A stretch of 64,000 nucleotides of DNA, from positions 1 to 64,000 of the forward strand of contig JAUCBJ010009067.1 of assembly GCA_032718475.1 (NCBI GenBank). The letters are read 5' to 3'. Each line of letters opens with the position of its first letter. Within the stretch, counting starts at the first letter, position 1. Shown in pieces: positions 47,701-57,450 of the stretch. This stretch comes from Nemertoderma westbladi (Eukaryota; Xenacoelomorpha; Nemertodermatida; Nemertodermatidae). The notes beneath the pieces are model-generated. The model was not told the origin of the DNA, ran no database searches, and worked only from the letters and a program-made list of their open reading frames with translations. The position numbers were made by a program, and so were the translations under genes.

Positions 47701-50700
47701 TACCTCGGTTTACTGAACTCATCTCACTGACGACGTAGCTTACCCCACACTACCTCGGTTTACTGAACTCATCTCACTGACGACGTAGCTTACCCCACAC
47801 TACCTCGGTTTACTGAACTCATCTCACTGACGACGTAGCTTACCCCACACTACCTCGGTTTACTGAACTCATCTCACTGACGACGTAGCTTACCCCACAC
47901 TACCTCGGTTTACTGAACTCATCTCACTGACGACGTAGCTTACCCCACACTACCTCGGTTTACTGAACTCATCTCACTGACGACGTAGCTTACCCCACAC
48001 TACCTCGGTTTACTGAACTCATCTCACTGACGACGTAGCTTACCCCACACTACCTCGGTTTACTGAACTCATCTCACTGACGACGTAGCTTACCCCACAC
48101 TACCTCGGTTTACTGAACTCATCTCACTGACGACGTAGCTTACCCCACACTACCTCGGTTTACTGAACTCATCTCACTGACGACGTAGCTTACCCCACAC
48201 TACCTCGGTTTACTGAACTCATCTCACTGACGACGTAGCTTACCCCACACTACCTCGGTTTACTGAACTCATCTCACTGACGACGTAGCTTACCCCACAC
48301 TACCTCGGTTTACTGAACTCATCTCACTGACGACGTAGCTTACCCCACACTACCTCGGTTTACTGAACTCATCTCACTGACGACGTAGCTTACCCCACAC
48401 TACCTCGGTTTACTGAACTCATCTCACTGACGACGTAGCTTACCCCACACTACCTCGGTTTACTGAACTCATCTCACTGACGACGTAGCTTACCCCACAC
48501 TACCTCGGTTTACTGAACTCATCTCACTGACGACGTAGCTTACCCCACACTACCTCGGTTTACTGAACTCATCTCACTGACGACGTAGCTTACCCCACAC
48601 TACCTCGGTTTACTGAACTCATCTCACTGACGACGTAGCTTACCCCACACTACCTCGGTTTACTGAACTCATCTCACTGACGACGTAGCTTACCCCACAC
48701 TACCTCGGTTTACTGAACTCATCTCACTGACGACGTAGCTTACCCCACACTACCTCGGTTTACTGAACTCATCTCACTGACGACGTAGCTTACCCCACAC
48801 TACCTCGGTTTACTGAACTCATTTCACTGACGACGTAGCTTACCCCACACTACCTCGGTTTACTGAACTCATCTCACTGACGACGTAGCTTACCCCACAC
48901 TACCTCGGTTTACTGAACTCATCTCACTGACGACGTAGCTTACCCCACACTACCTCGGTTTACTGAACTCATTTCACTGACGACGTAGCTTACCCCACAC
49001 TACCTCGGTTTACTGAACTCATCTCACTGACGACGTAGCTTACCCCACACTACCTCGGTTTACTGAACTCATCTCACTGACGACGTAGCTTACCCCACAC
49101 TACCTCGGTTTACTGAACTCATCTCACTGACGACGTAGCTTACCCCACACTACCTCGGTTTACTGAACTCATCTCACTGACGACGTAGCTTACCCCACAC
49201 TACCTCGGTTTACTGAACTCATCTCACTGACGACGTAGCTTACCCCACACTACCTCGGTTTACTGAACTCATCTCACTGACGACGTAGCTTACCCCACAC
49301 TACCTCGGTTTACTGAACTCATCTCACTGACGACGTAGCTTACCCCACACTACCTCGGTTTACTGAACTCATCTCACTGACGACGTAGCTTACCCCACAC
49401 TACCTCGGTTTACTGAACTCATCTCACTGACGACGTAGCTTACCCCACACTACCTCGGTTTACTGAACTCATCTCACTGACGACGTAGCTTACCCCACAC
49501 TACCTCGGTTTACTGAACTCATCTCACTGACGACGTAGCTTACCCCACACTACCTCGGTTTACTGAACTCATCTCACTGACGACGTAGCTTACCCCACAC
49601 TACCTCGGTTTACTGAACTCATCTCACTGACGACGTAGCTTACCCCACACTACCTCGGTTTACTGAACTCATCTCACTGACGACGTAGCTTACCCCACAC
49701 TACCTCGGTTTACTGAACTCATCTCACTGACGACGTAGCTTACCCCACACTACCTCGGTTTACTGAACTCATCTCACTGACGACGTAGCTTACCCCACAC
49801 TACCTCGGTTTACTGAACTCATCTCACTGACGACGTAGCTTACCCCACACTACCTCGGTTTACTGAACTCATCTCACTGACGACGTAGCTTACCCCACAC
49901 TACCTCGGTTTACTGAACTCATCTCACTGACGACGTAGCTTACCCCACACTACCTCGGTTTACTGAACTCATCTCACTGACGACGTAGCTTACCCCACAC
50001 TACCTCGGTTTACTGAACTCATCTCACTGACGACGTAGCTTACCCCACACTACCTCGGTTTACTGAACTCATCTCACTGACGACGTAGCTTACCCCACAC
50101 TACCTCGGTTTACTGAACTCATCTCACTGACGACGTAGCTTACCCCACACTACCTCGGTTTACTGAACTCATCTCACTGACGACGTAGCTTACCCCACAC
50201 TACCTCGGTTTACTGAACTCATCTCACTGACGACGTAGCTTACCCCACACTACCTCGGTTTACTGAACTCATCTCACTGACGACGTAGCTTACCCCACAC
50301 TACCTCGGTTTACTGAACTCATCTCACTGACGACGTAGCTTACCCCACACTACCTCGGTTTACTGAACTCATCTCACTGACGACGTAGCTTACCCCACAC
50401 TACCTCGGTTTACTGAACTCATCTCACTGACGACGTAGCTTACCCCACACTACCTCGGTTTACTGAACTCATCTCACTGACGACGTAGCTTACCCCACAC
50501 TACCTCGGTTTACTGAACTCATCTCACTGACGACGTAGCTTACCCCACACTACCTCGGTTTACTGAACTCATCTCACTGACGACGTAGCTTACCCCACAC
50601 TACCTCGGTTTACTGAACTCATCTCACTGACGACGTAGCTTACCCCACACTACCTCGGTTTACTGAACTCATCTCACTGACGACGTAGCTTACCCCACAC

Positions 50701-51360
50701 TACCTCGGTTTACTGAACTCATCTCACTGACGACGTAGCTTACCCCACACTACCTCGGTTTACTGAACTCATCTCACTGACGACGTAGCTTACCCCACAC
50801 TACCTCGGTTTACTGAACTCATCTCACTGACGACGTAGCTTACCCCACACTACCTCGGTTTACTGAACTCATCTCACTGACGACGTAGCTTACCCCACAC
50901 TACCTCGGTTTACTGAACTCATCTCACTGACGACGTAGCTTACCCCACACTACCTCGGTTTACTGAACTCATCTCACTGACGACGTAGCTTACCCCACAC
51001 TACCTCGGTTTACTGAACTCATCTCACTGACGACGTAGCTTACCCCACACTACCTCGGTTTACTGAACTCATCTCACTGACGACGTAGCTTACCCCACAC
51101 TACCTCGGTTTACTGAACTCATCTCACTGACGACGTAGCTTACCCCACACTACCTCGGTTTACTGAACTCATCTCACTGACGACGTAGCTTACCCCACAC
51201 TACCTCGGTTTACTGAACTCATCTCACTGACGACGTAGCTTACCCCACACTACCTCGGTTTACTGAACTCATCTCACTGACGACGTAGCTTACCCCACAC
51301 TACCTCGGTTTACTGAACTCATCTCACTGACGACGTAGCTTACCCCACACTACCTCGGTT
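44770..51360. repeat. Nearly invariant block of the 50-bp satellite
   Basis: About 132 consecutive 50-bp units that are identical by eye except for two C-to-T changes (CATTTCACTG at about 48821 and 48971, 150 bp apart). Units on the other side of the gap vary at nearly every few repeats. A 1-nt insertion (CTCAGTCTCACTG at 51369) marks the end of the block. Confidence 0.93.
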
Positions 51361-51717
51361 TACTGAACTCAGTCTCACTGACGACGTAGCTTACCCCACA
51401 CTACCTCGGTTTACTGAACTCATCTCACTGACGACGTAGCTTACCCCACACTACCTCGGTTTACTGAACTCATCTCACTGACGACGTAGCTTACCCCACA
51501 CTACCTCGGTTTACTGAACTCATCTCACTGACGACGTAGCTTACCCCACACTACCTCGGTTTACTGAACTCATCTCACTGACGACGTAGCTTACCCCACA
51601 CTACCTCGGTTTACTGAACTCATCTCACTGACGACATAGCTTACCCCACACTACCTCGGTTTACTGATAAATTGATTATTTTGGGTTAATAATATGTGTT
51701 GTGTATCTGGTCCTCAG

Positions 51718-51852
51718 GTGTGTTCCAAACTCACGTCTCATAAAGAAACCATTGGGAATATGGGATCTACTAATATGTTTCTCAAGAAAAAGGCAAATTT
51801 TCGTGGAATAACCGGGAAAAAGGATCTATTTGTTGCAGATTTACTTCAAAAA
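51718..51852 (+). CDS. Serpin exon 6: helix I to s5A region
   Basis: 45 codons, acceptor TCCTCAG, donor AAA|GTAAGT, phase 0. It reads LTSHKETIGNMGSTNMF, then KANFRGITGKKDLFVADLLQK, matching the serpin 'L...L..MG...LF....ADFSGI.....L.VS...HK' block. The 50-bp satellite ends at 51666, only 51 bp before the acceptor. Confidence 0.93.
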
Positions 51853-52011
51853 GTAAGTTTAAATAATAATATTAAATTAATTACAGAGTAATAACATTCT
51901 AATGCATAATGGTTATATCATATTTATTCAGTTGCAAACTGAAATACCCCACTCGAAATATCACCCATAAATGGGTAGCGTGATAATATTTTTCATTATT
52001 TTTCTCTACAG

Positions 52012-52194
52012 GCGTGTATAGAAGTTGACGAGAGTGGTATAGAAGACCCCACCTCTCGAGACACTGCTACTAATTGGCGTAATGGCCGCAATACATTTAC
52101 TGCTAATCGACCGTTTATCTTTGCGATAATTCACAAGCGAAGTAACAGCTACCTCTTCATGGGCCGTATAGTTCGGACAGGAGACGATATGTAA
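52012..52194 (+). CDS. Serpin exon 7: reactive-centre loop and C-terminus
   Basis: 60 codons plus TAA; acceptor TTCTCTACAG. It encodes ACIEVDESG (s5A and start of the hinge), the loop, then the C-terminal NRPFIFAIIHK and SYLFMGRIV, both strong serpin signatures. Between the P15 Gly and the conserved Pro-Phe the spacing equals that of alpha-1-antitrypsin. This places P1 at Arg399 and P1' at Asn400 in the joined protein (inferred). The hinge is unlike inhibitory serpins: P14 is Ile, P12 Asp, P11 Pro and P8 Arg, where small Thr/Ala residues are expected. A non-inhibitory serpin, or a substrate, is therefore likely. A short hydrophilic tail RTGDDM ends the protein. Confidence 0.93.
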   Translation, partial: ACIEVDESGIEDPTSRDTATNWRNGRNTFTANRPFIFAIIHKRSNSYLFMGRIVRTGDDM

Positions 52195-52357
52195 ACACCG
52201 TTAAAAAAAACATACCGGTACCTGTCATCATTATTCTACTTCACTATGTAAATGCGAACATAAATTAGTTAAATGACACTGTATTTTTAGACTTAGTTAG
52301 ATTGATATATTTAACACTTGAACATGATAAATTGTCAAATAGGAGGATGGTGGTGGA

Positions 52358-52381
52358 GGGGGGGGGGGGGGGGGGGGGGGG
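52358..52381. repeat. Poly(G) tract, 24 nt
   Basis: 24 uninterrupted G, flanked by further G-rich sequence (GGTGGTGGA before, TGGGGGGTG after). In the presumed serpin 3' UTR or just beyond, this could form a G-quadruplex in RNA. Confidence 0.95.
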
Positions 52382-52536
52382 TGGGGGGTGTGCTCATGAC
52401 GCAGGTAAATTAAACCTCACTCGTATGTCTTATGTCTTTTTTATATCTTTAAACTAAATATAATCAATTTAAATTTAAATTATTAACGTTCTTTATTTTA
52501 TTTTATTTTCTAATAATTTTTTATTCAATACTTTTG

Positions 52537-52542
52537 AATAAA
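52537..52542 (+). terminator. Candidate polyadenylation signal of the serpin gene
   Basis: AATAAA, first canonical hexamer after the stop codon. Being AT-rich here, it may be coincidental, and variant signals closer to the stop are possible. Confidence 0.25.
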
Positions 52543-53631
52543 ATTACTAATGATGCTGTATCTAATTTATTATCGTATTATTAAATTTAGCTATATTATG
52601 GGTTAGACACAGAGATTTCTTCAATCGAACCCCAAATTAGAATGTGATGGCATGGGCTCTACAATAATTAATATATCATAAATATCGGCATCAGGACGGC
52701 AAAAGTTAGCAATACTAGCTACGCTACTGCTTCTTTTTGCCACTTCATTTTTTACATGAACATTAGAAAACTATACAAATCAGTTAAATATTCGTCAAAC
52801 TGTGCCATACATATAATTAAATAATTTTGCGTATCATTGAAAGACTAATAATAATTGATTGAAAATTGAAATCGACACAAATTTAAATTAGTTACACGAA
52901 AAAATGGCAAATGGGACCTGTGCTTTTTAATCTCGTATACGTAGTTTTTGCGCGGTATAACTTGCCCTGTACCAGAATCATGCTCATTTCCCTTAATTAA
53001 TAATTAATAATGGTGGGATTTGCGTCAATAGCAACACCTTTCTCCCTCCTCTGTCCCCTGACTGACTGCTGGAACAAAAAATTTGTTGATGGTTACGATC
53101 GTTGATCGTTGACGTTTACATTGAGGCCAGGCATATACAATATGTAGACAAATTGGTCTTGATCTAATAATAATATAGTAGCAAAGTTCGACTTGTTTAC
53201 ATACTGTGTTAGTTTTCGAAAAAAAGTTGGAAATATTTTTTACTCGTTTGCTATCAGCCCAGAGGTCTACAAATACTACAGTAGCTACATAGTAATAAGT
53301 TGGGCCGGTTGTTTACATTCGAGGAATCTTTGAGAAATAATTAATTTGCTTCTACATGTTTTATAAAGTATTATGTATTTGATACCTCAAAGTAGAATAG
53401 AGAATAGTCTTTAAGTACCGGCCATTTAAGTTTAGGCCTAAGTATACATTAAATGACACCCGGAATGAACAATTATATATTTACAGTCAGTTGTAATGTA
53501 TTTTTAATTATTTAATCAAAATTATTTACTTATTATTACCCCTGCTTGGGGAGTATATTACAATATTATTAAATTAATTCAATAAGAACTAAATAAACAA
53601 CATTTGTATATTAATAACTAATGGGTTTCTT

Positions 53632-53656
53632 CCCCCCCCCCCCCCCCCCCCCCCCC
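53632..53656. repeat. Poly(C) tract, 25 nt
   Basis: 25 uninterrupted C, about 55 bp before the 48-bp minisatellite begins. Confidence 0.95.
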
Positions 53657-53711
53657 ATCGCGTTGTATTCATTATGTAGTAATGCTGACAGTACTTATCA
53701 CGCCGAGTAGG

Positions 53712-55417
53712 AAAATCTATAAATTATTTCAGTGAGCACATAGTGAGTGATAGAGTCGATAAATTGTTTCAGTGAGCACATAGTGAGTGATAGAGTCGTA
53801 AAATCTATAAATTGTTTCAGTGAGCACATAGTGAGTGATAGAGTCGTAAAATCTATAAATTGTTTCAGTGAGCACATAGTGAGTGATAGAGTCGTAAAAT
53901 CTATAAATTATTTCAGTGAGCACATAGTGAGTGATAGAGTCGTAAAATCTATAAATTGTTTCAGTCAGCACATAGTGAGTGATAGAGTCGTAAAATCTAT
54001 AAATTGTTTCAGTGAGCACATAGTGAGTGATAGAGTCGTAAAATCTATAAATTGTTTCAGTGAGCACATAGTGAGTGATAGAGTCGTAAAATCTATAAAT
54101 TGTTTCAGTGAGCACATAGTGAGTGATAGAGTCGTAAAATCTATAAATTATTTCAGTGAGCACATAGTGAGTGATAGAGTCGTAAAATCTATAAATTGTT
54201 TCAGTGAGCACATAGTGAGTGATAGAGTCGTAAAATCTATAAATTGTTTCAGTGAGCACATAGTGAGTGATAGAGTCGTAAAATCTATAAATTGTTTCAG
54301 TGAGCACATAGTGAGTGATAGAGTCGTAAAATCTATAAATTGTTTCAGTGAGCACATAGTGAGTGATAGAGTCGTAAAATCTATAAATTGTTTCAGTGAG
54401 CACATAGTGAGTGATAGAGTCGTAAAATCTATAAATTGCTTCAGTGAGCACATAGTGAGTGATAGAGTCGTAAAATCTATAAATTATTTCAGTGAGCACA
54501 TAGTGAGTGATAGAGTCGTAAAATCTATAAATTGTTTCAGTGAGCACATAGTGAGTGATAGAGTCGTAAAATCTATAAATTGTTTCAGTGAGCACATAGT
54601 GAGTGATAGAGTCGTGAAATCTATAAATTGTTTCAGTGAGCACATAGTGAGTGATAGAGTCGTAAAATCTATAAATTATTTCAGTGAGCACATAGTGAGT
54701 GATAGAGTCGTAAAATCTATAAATTGTTTCAGTGAGCACATAGTGAGTGATAGAGTCGTAAAATCTATAAATTGTTTCAGTGAGCACATAGTGAGTGATA
54801 GAGTCGTAAAATCTATAAATTGTTTCAGTGAGCACATAGTGAGTGACAGAGTCGTAAAATCTATAAATTGGTTCAGTGAGCACATAGTGAGTGATAGAGT
54901 CGTAAAATCTATAAATTGTTTCAGTGAGCACATAGTGAGTGATAGAGTCGTAAAATCTATAAATTGTTTCAGTGAGCACATAGTGAGTGATAGAGTCGTA
55001 AAATCTATAAATTATTGTTTCAGTGAGCACATAGTGAGTGATAGAGTCGTAAAATCTATAAATTGTTTCAGTGAGCACATAGTGAGTGATAGAGTCGTAA
55101 AATCTATAAATTATTGTTTCAGTGAGCACATAGTGAGTGATAGAGTCGTAAAATCTATAAATTGTTTCAGTGAGCACATAGTGAGTGATAGAGTCGTAAA
55201 ATCTATAAATTATTGTTTCAGTGAGCACATAGTGAGTGATAGAGTCGTAAAATCTATAAATTGTTTCAGTGAGCACATAGTGAGTGATAGAGTCGTAAAA
55301 TCTATAAATTATTGTTTCAGTGAGCACATAGTGAGTGATAGAGTCGTAAAATCTATAAATTGTTTCAGTGAGCACATAGTGAGTGATAGAGTCGTAAAAT
55401 CTATAAATTATTTCAGT
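53712..55417. repeat. 48-bp minisatellite
   Basis: About 35 units of 48 bp with core TTTCAGTGAGCACATAGTGA followed by GTGATAGAGTCGTAAAATC and TATAAATTG. Between 55010 and 55320, 48-bp units alternate with 51-bp units carrying an extra ATT, giving a 99-bp dimeric higher-order repeat four times in a row. As 48 and 51 are multiples of three, both strands show ~580-codon open frames; their identical, purely repeat-driven content and lack of any domain mark them as artefacts. Confidence 0.97.
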
Positions 55418-55928
55418 AAGCTCATTGTAAGCGGATTCAATTCCCTGCACTACCCACGGAAAATGGGCTTGGTGGCATTTTACCAATTATAGTTGGGAAG
55501 GTGACATTACCAATAATAATGTCACCTCATAACCAACTTAGGCGATACTTGAGAGGTCAAACCACCTCAGAGGGACAAAGGGGCTAGCGGGGGTTAGCAC
55601 GTGGGGGACAGTGGCACCAGGGAGTGGCGAGGGGACAATTAATCAGGTTAGCCAATGATGGGAGGGGAAAATAACAGATGATTAGAACGCATCTACTGGC
55701 CAGGCCACTCAATACAGTATAGCAGTGATTAATATGTTAATAATCGCAGCGGCGAACGAGGTACCGAAGTCGCCGGCCAACCAGTGGCCGAGGGCGGCGA
55801 CCGGCCCACCGGAACAGCAATGGTGGGGCCGACGGTACGGGGCCAGCCGAGGAGGGGAGGTCAAGTCCAGGAGGAAGACGTCAGGATGAGCGATCGCCGT
55901 ATAGAGAGGGTACAACGCCACCAGGAAG
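55418..55928. other. Unassigned sequence between minisatellite and coiled-coil locus
   Basis: GC content rises sharply after 55560. A frame reading GGQVQEEDVRMSDRRIERVQ near 55855-55915 runs toward the next ORF in another frame and may be its decayed N-terminal part. Nothing else is recognised. Confidence 0.35.
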
Positions 55929-56996
55929 TTGTTGAAGGATGCTAGAGAGGGAGGGAAGGTAGACCAGCCCAAGTTGTACCGGAGGCTAGGTGAGTGCAAC
56001 AAACATTTTCGCTACCTAGTCCGATTTGGGAAGGGGAAACTAGCAAGTGAGAGGGCGAGGGGGGTCGCCACAGAACTGTTCGAAGAATTGTGGCGATCCG
56101 AGGTGGTGGCGGCTGGTGTGGTGTACGTAGGGCCCTATCTAGTAGATGGGAGGGGGATTAATTTAGTGGGATGGGCGGACCCGCACGACACCGAACCCGA
56201 GGTTAACTCCGAAGATTCGGTGTCATTGGTTAGTAGGAATGCTAGTAAGCATGGGAAAATTAGTAGGACGAGCAGGGTATGGGAGTCCGTCGCAACCGAA
56301 AAGTCCACTACATCCTCCGTGAAAGCAAGAAGGGATAGGTGTTAGAGATAGATCTGGCGTGTCAGCTAGACAGTCGCGCTGGATCAAAAGGAACTAGAGA
56401 GACAGCTGGATGGGGGGACTGCATTACTAGAAAGGGAAAGGCAACTAGCCAGAGAGTGTAAGGACAGGGCCGAGAAGGTGGCGAGAGATTATAGAGAGCG
56501 GGAGGCATGGGAGGTGGAGTGGACTGAGAGGGAAATAAATGAGCGTAGATTATAGGTTGAGAGAGAAATGAACAAGCACAAAGAGCGAAAGATGAGAGAA
56601 GAGAACAAGCGCAAAGGGCAAGAAGCGAGAGAGGCAGCGAGGGTTGAGAGAAAAAAGAACGAGCACAAAGAGCGAGAAGCGAGAGAGGCAGCGAGGGTTG
56701 AGAGAAAAAAGAACGAGCACAAAGAGCGAGAAGCGAGAGAGGCAGCGAGGGTTGAGAGAGAAACGAACGAGTGCAGAGAGCGAGAGGTGAGGAAAGCTAA
56801 GAGGATTGCGAGGGAAGCAGAGTTAGATGATCAGAGTATTAGAGAGGATAGAGAGAGAGAGAGGGCGGGTAAACATATGAGGGATGATATGCATACCCGG
56901 TTGAGGGGGTTAATGCAGTATCAGGGGAAACAAAAACGCCAATTAGAACTGGCAAAAATGGGGTTATCAGAGAGCGAGGCTGGTGAATTGGTGTGA
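55929..56996 (+). pseudogene. Decayed ORF with long charged coiled coil (unrecognised; possibly transposon-derived)
   Basis: The first part (55929-56345) gives a 138-residue frame with YRRLGECNKHFRYLVRF and AAGVVYVGPYLVDGRGINLV, not recognised. A cluster of stops follows at 56343-56370; reading in a neighbouring frame (VRDRSGVSARQSRWIKRN) suggests two frameshifts. From about 56370 the original frame continues as VALDQKELERQLDGG and a long Arg/Glu/Lys-rich helix, broken by a single TAG near 56550. It then runs to the stop at 56994-56996, with a 17-residue repeat (AREAARVERKKNEHKER) three times. The strongly biased composition predicts a long coiled coil. It may be an old retroelement gag-like or structural gene, but neither can be shown. 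The poly(G) tract follows 11 bp later. Confidence 0.5.
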
Positions 56997-57007
56997 CCGG
57001 ACGGATA

Positions 57008-57038
<31 letters not shown>
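57008..57038. repeat. Poly(G) tract, 31 nt
   Basis: 31 uninterrupted G, the longest homopolymer in the window, sitting exactly between the end of the coiled-coil frame and the start of the Asn-rich frame. Confidence 0.95.
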
Positions 57039-57039
<1 letters not shown>

Positions 57040-57040
57040 A

Positions 57041-57450
57041 ACGACAATACGTTCAATGAGAACGTTAATATTAATAGTACCATAGTAGATAACCCTAATA
57101 TTAACTAAACATTTCTTGCAGGAAATAATATTTTGGTTAATAATAATGTTGATACTGGTACGGCAAGCAATTTAAATAATAATATAATAAATAATAACGG
57201 TGAAGAAAATAATTTAAATAATAATGTAATTATTGGTGCGCAAAATAACCCAAATAATTTAAATAATAATCAGGGTACGCTAAATAATAATATTGTAAAT
57301 AATCCCGGTGAAATTAATCAAAATAATCTAAATGATAACGTAATAAATCAACAGGGTGAGGCTAGTGGTGGTATAATTAATACAAACGTTGGGGAAACAG
57401 GTAATTTGCCTAGAGGGGGCCTACAAGGCCACGCAGTTGCGCAGGGATGA
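57041..57450 (+). CDS. Asn-rich low-complexity ORF (hypothetical)
   Basis: From 57041 the frame reads NDNTFNENVNINSTIVDNPN, meets one TAA near 57108, and continues from GTT/ATG at about 57133 as repeated (L)NNN blocks (NLNNNIINNNGEENNLNNN) to a TGA at 57448-57450, ending GGLQGHAVAQG. About a third of residues are Asn. The TAA is followed by TTTCTTGCAG, which could be a 3' splice site bypassing it. The frame could be part of the decayed locus upstream or of the LINE 5' region downstream. No family recognised; low-complexity AT-rich DNA can give this by chance. Confidence 0.3.

Larger units (their letters stand above)
29120..51666. repeat. Giant 50-bp satellite (serpin intron 5)
   Basis: Roughly 450 visible units of 50 bp, core CGGTTTACTGAACTCATCTC followed by ACTGACGACGTAGCTTACC and CCACACTACCT. 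Units stay in register over 22.5 kb, broken by small length variants (49 or 53 bp, an 8-bp CTACCTCT insertion near 30575 and 30877). Rare landmark variants show higher-order repeats: GTAGCATATC occurs at 32611, 36164 and 40369, and GGTTTGCTG at 33431, 36985 and 41189, giving segments of about 3.55 and 4.20 kb. It starts at the 5' edge of LINE E and stops 51 bp before serpin exon 6. The stop-rich unit has no coding potential. The true length is unknown because of the gap. Confidence 0.98.
2342..52194 (+). other. Serpin gene (whole locus: seven coding exons, six introns)
   Basis: Joining the seven exons gives 436 residues. There is an N-terminal secretion signal (hydrophobic residues 2-18), then the full serpin fold order from helix B (NLVVSPSSM) to the C-terminal strand (SYLFMGRIV). 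N-glycosylation sequons (NGS, NKS, NDT) support secretion. All introns are GT-AG. Phases are 0,0,0,1,0,0 and every junction preserves the family alignment, so the gene looks intact despite its size. Intron lengths are about 809, 7960, 174, 6597, 32843 (plus gap) and 159 bp; the three giant ones consist mostly of satellites and transposons. Serpins usually inhibit proteases by a conformational trap, but the loop here argues against that (see the last exon). A single-copy secreted serpin-fold protein is the safe call. Whether the locus is spliced correctly through 33 kb of satellite cannot be told from sequence. Confidence 0.9.
52195..53631 (+). other. Serpin 3' flank, AT-rich, no gene
   Basis: Probable serpin 3' UTR at the start. 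No AATAAA lies near the stop codon; the first clear AATAAA is at 52537-52542, about 345 bp downstream. No coding frame, RNA gene or transposon is recognised in the rest. Confidence 0.5.

Noticed and set aside
29120-51666. Centromere core
   Set aside because: Size and homogeneity fit, but the array lies between exons 5 and 6 of an apparently intact gene and no other centromeric evidence is available.
53729-55492. Two overlapping ~580-codon frames on opposite strands
   Set aside because: Pure 48/51-bp minisatellite translation; the short unique ends have no recognisable domain, start context or splice logic.
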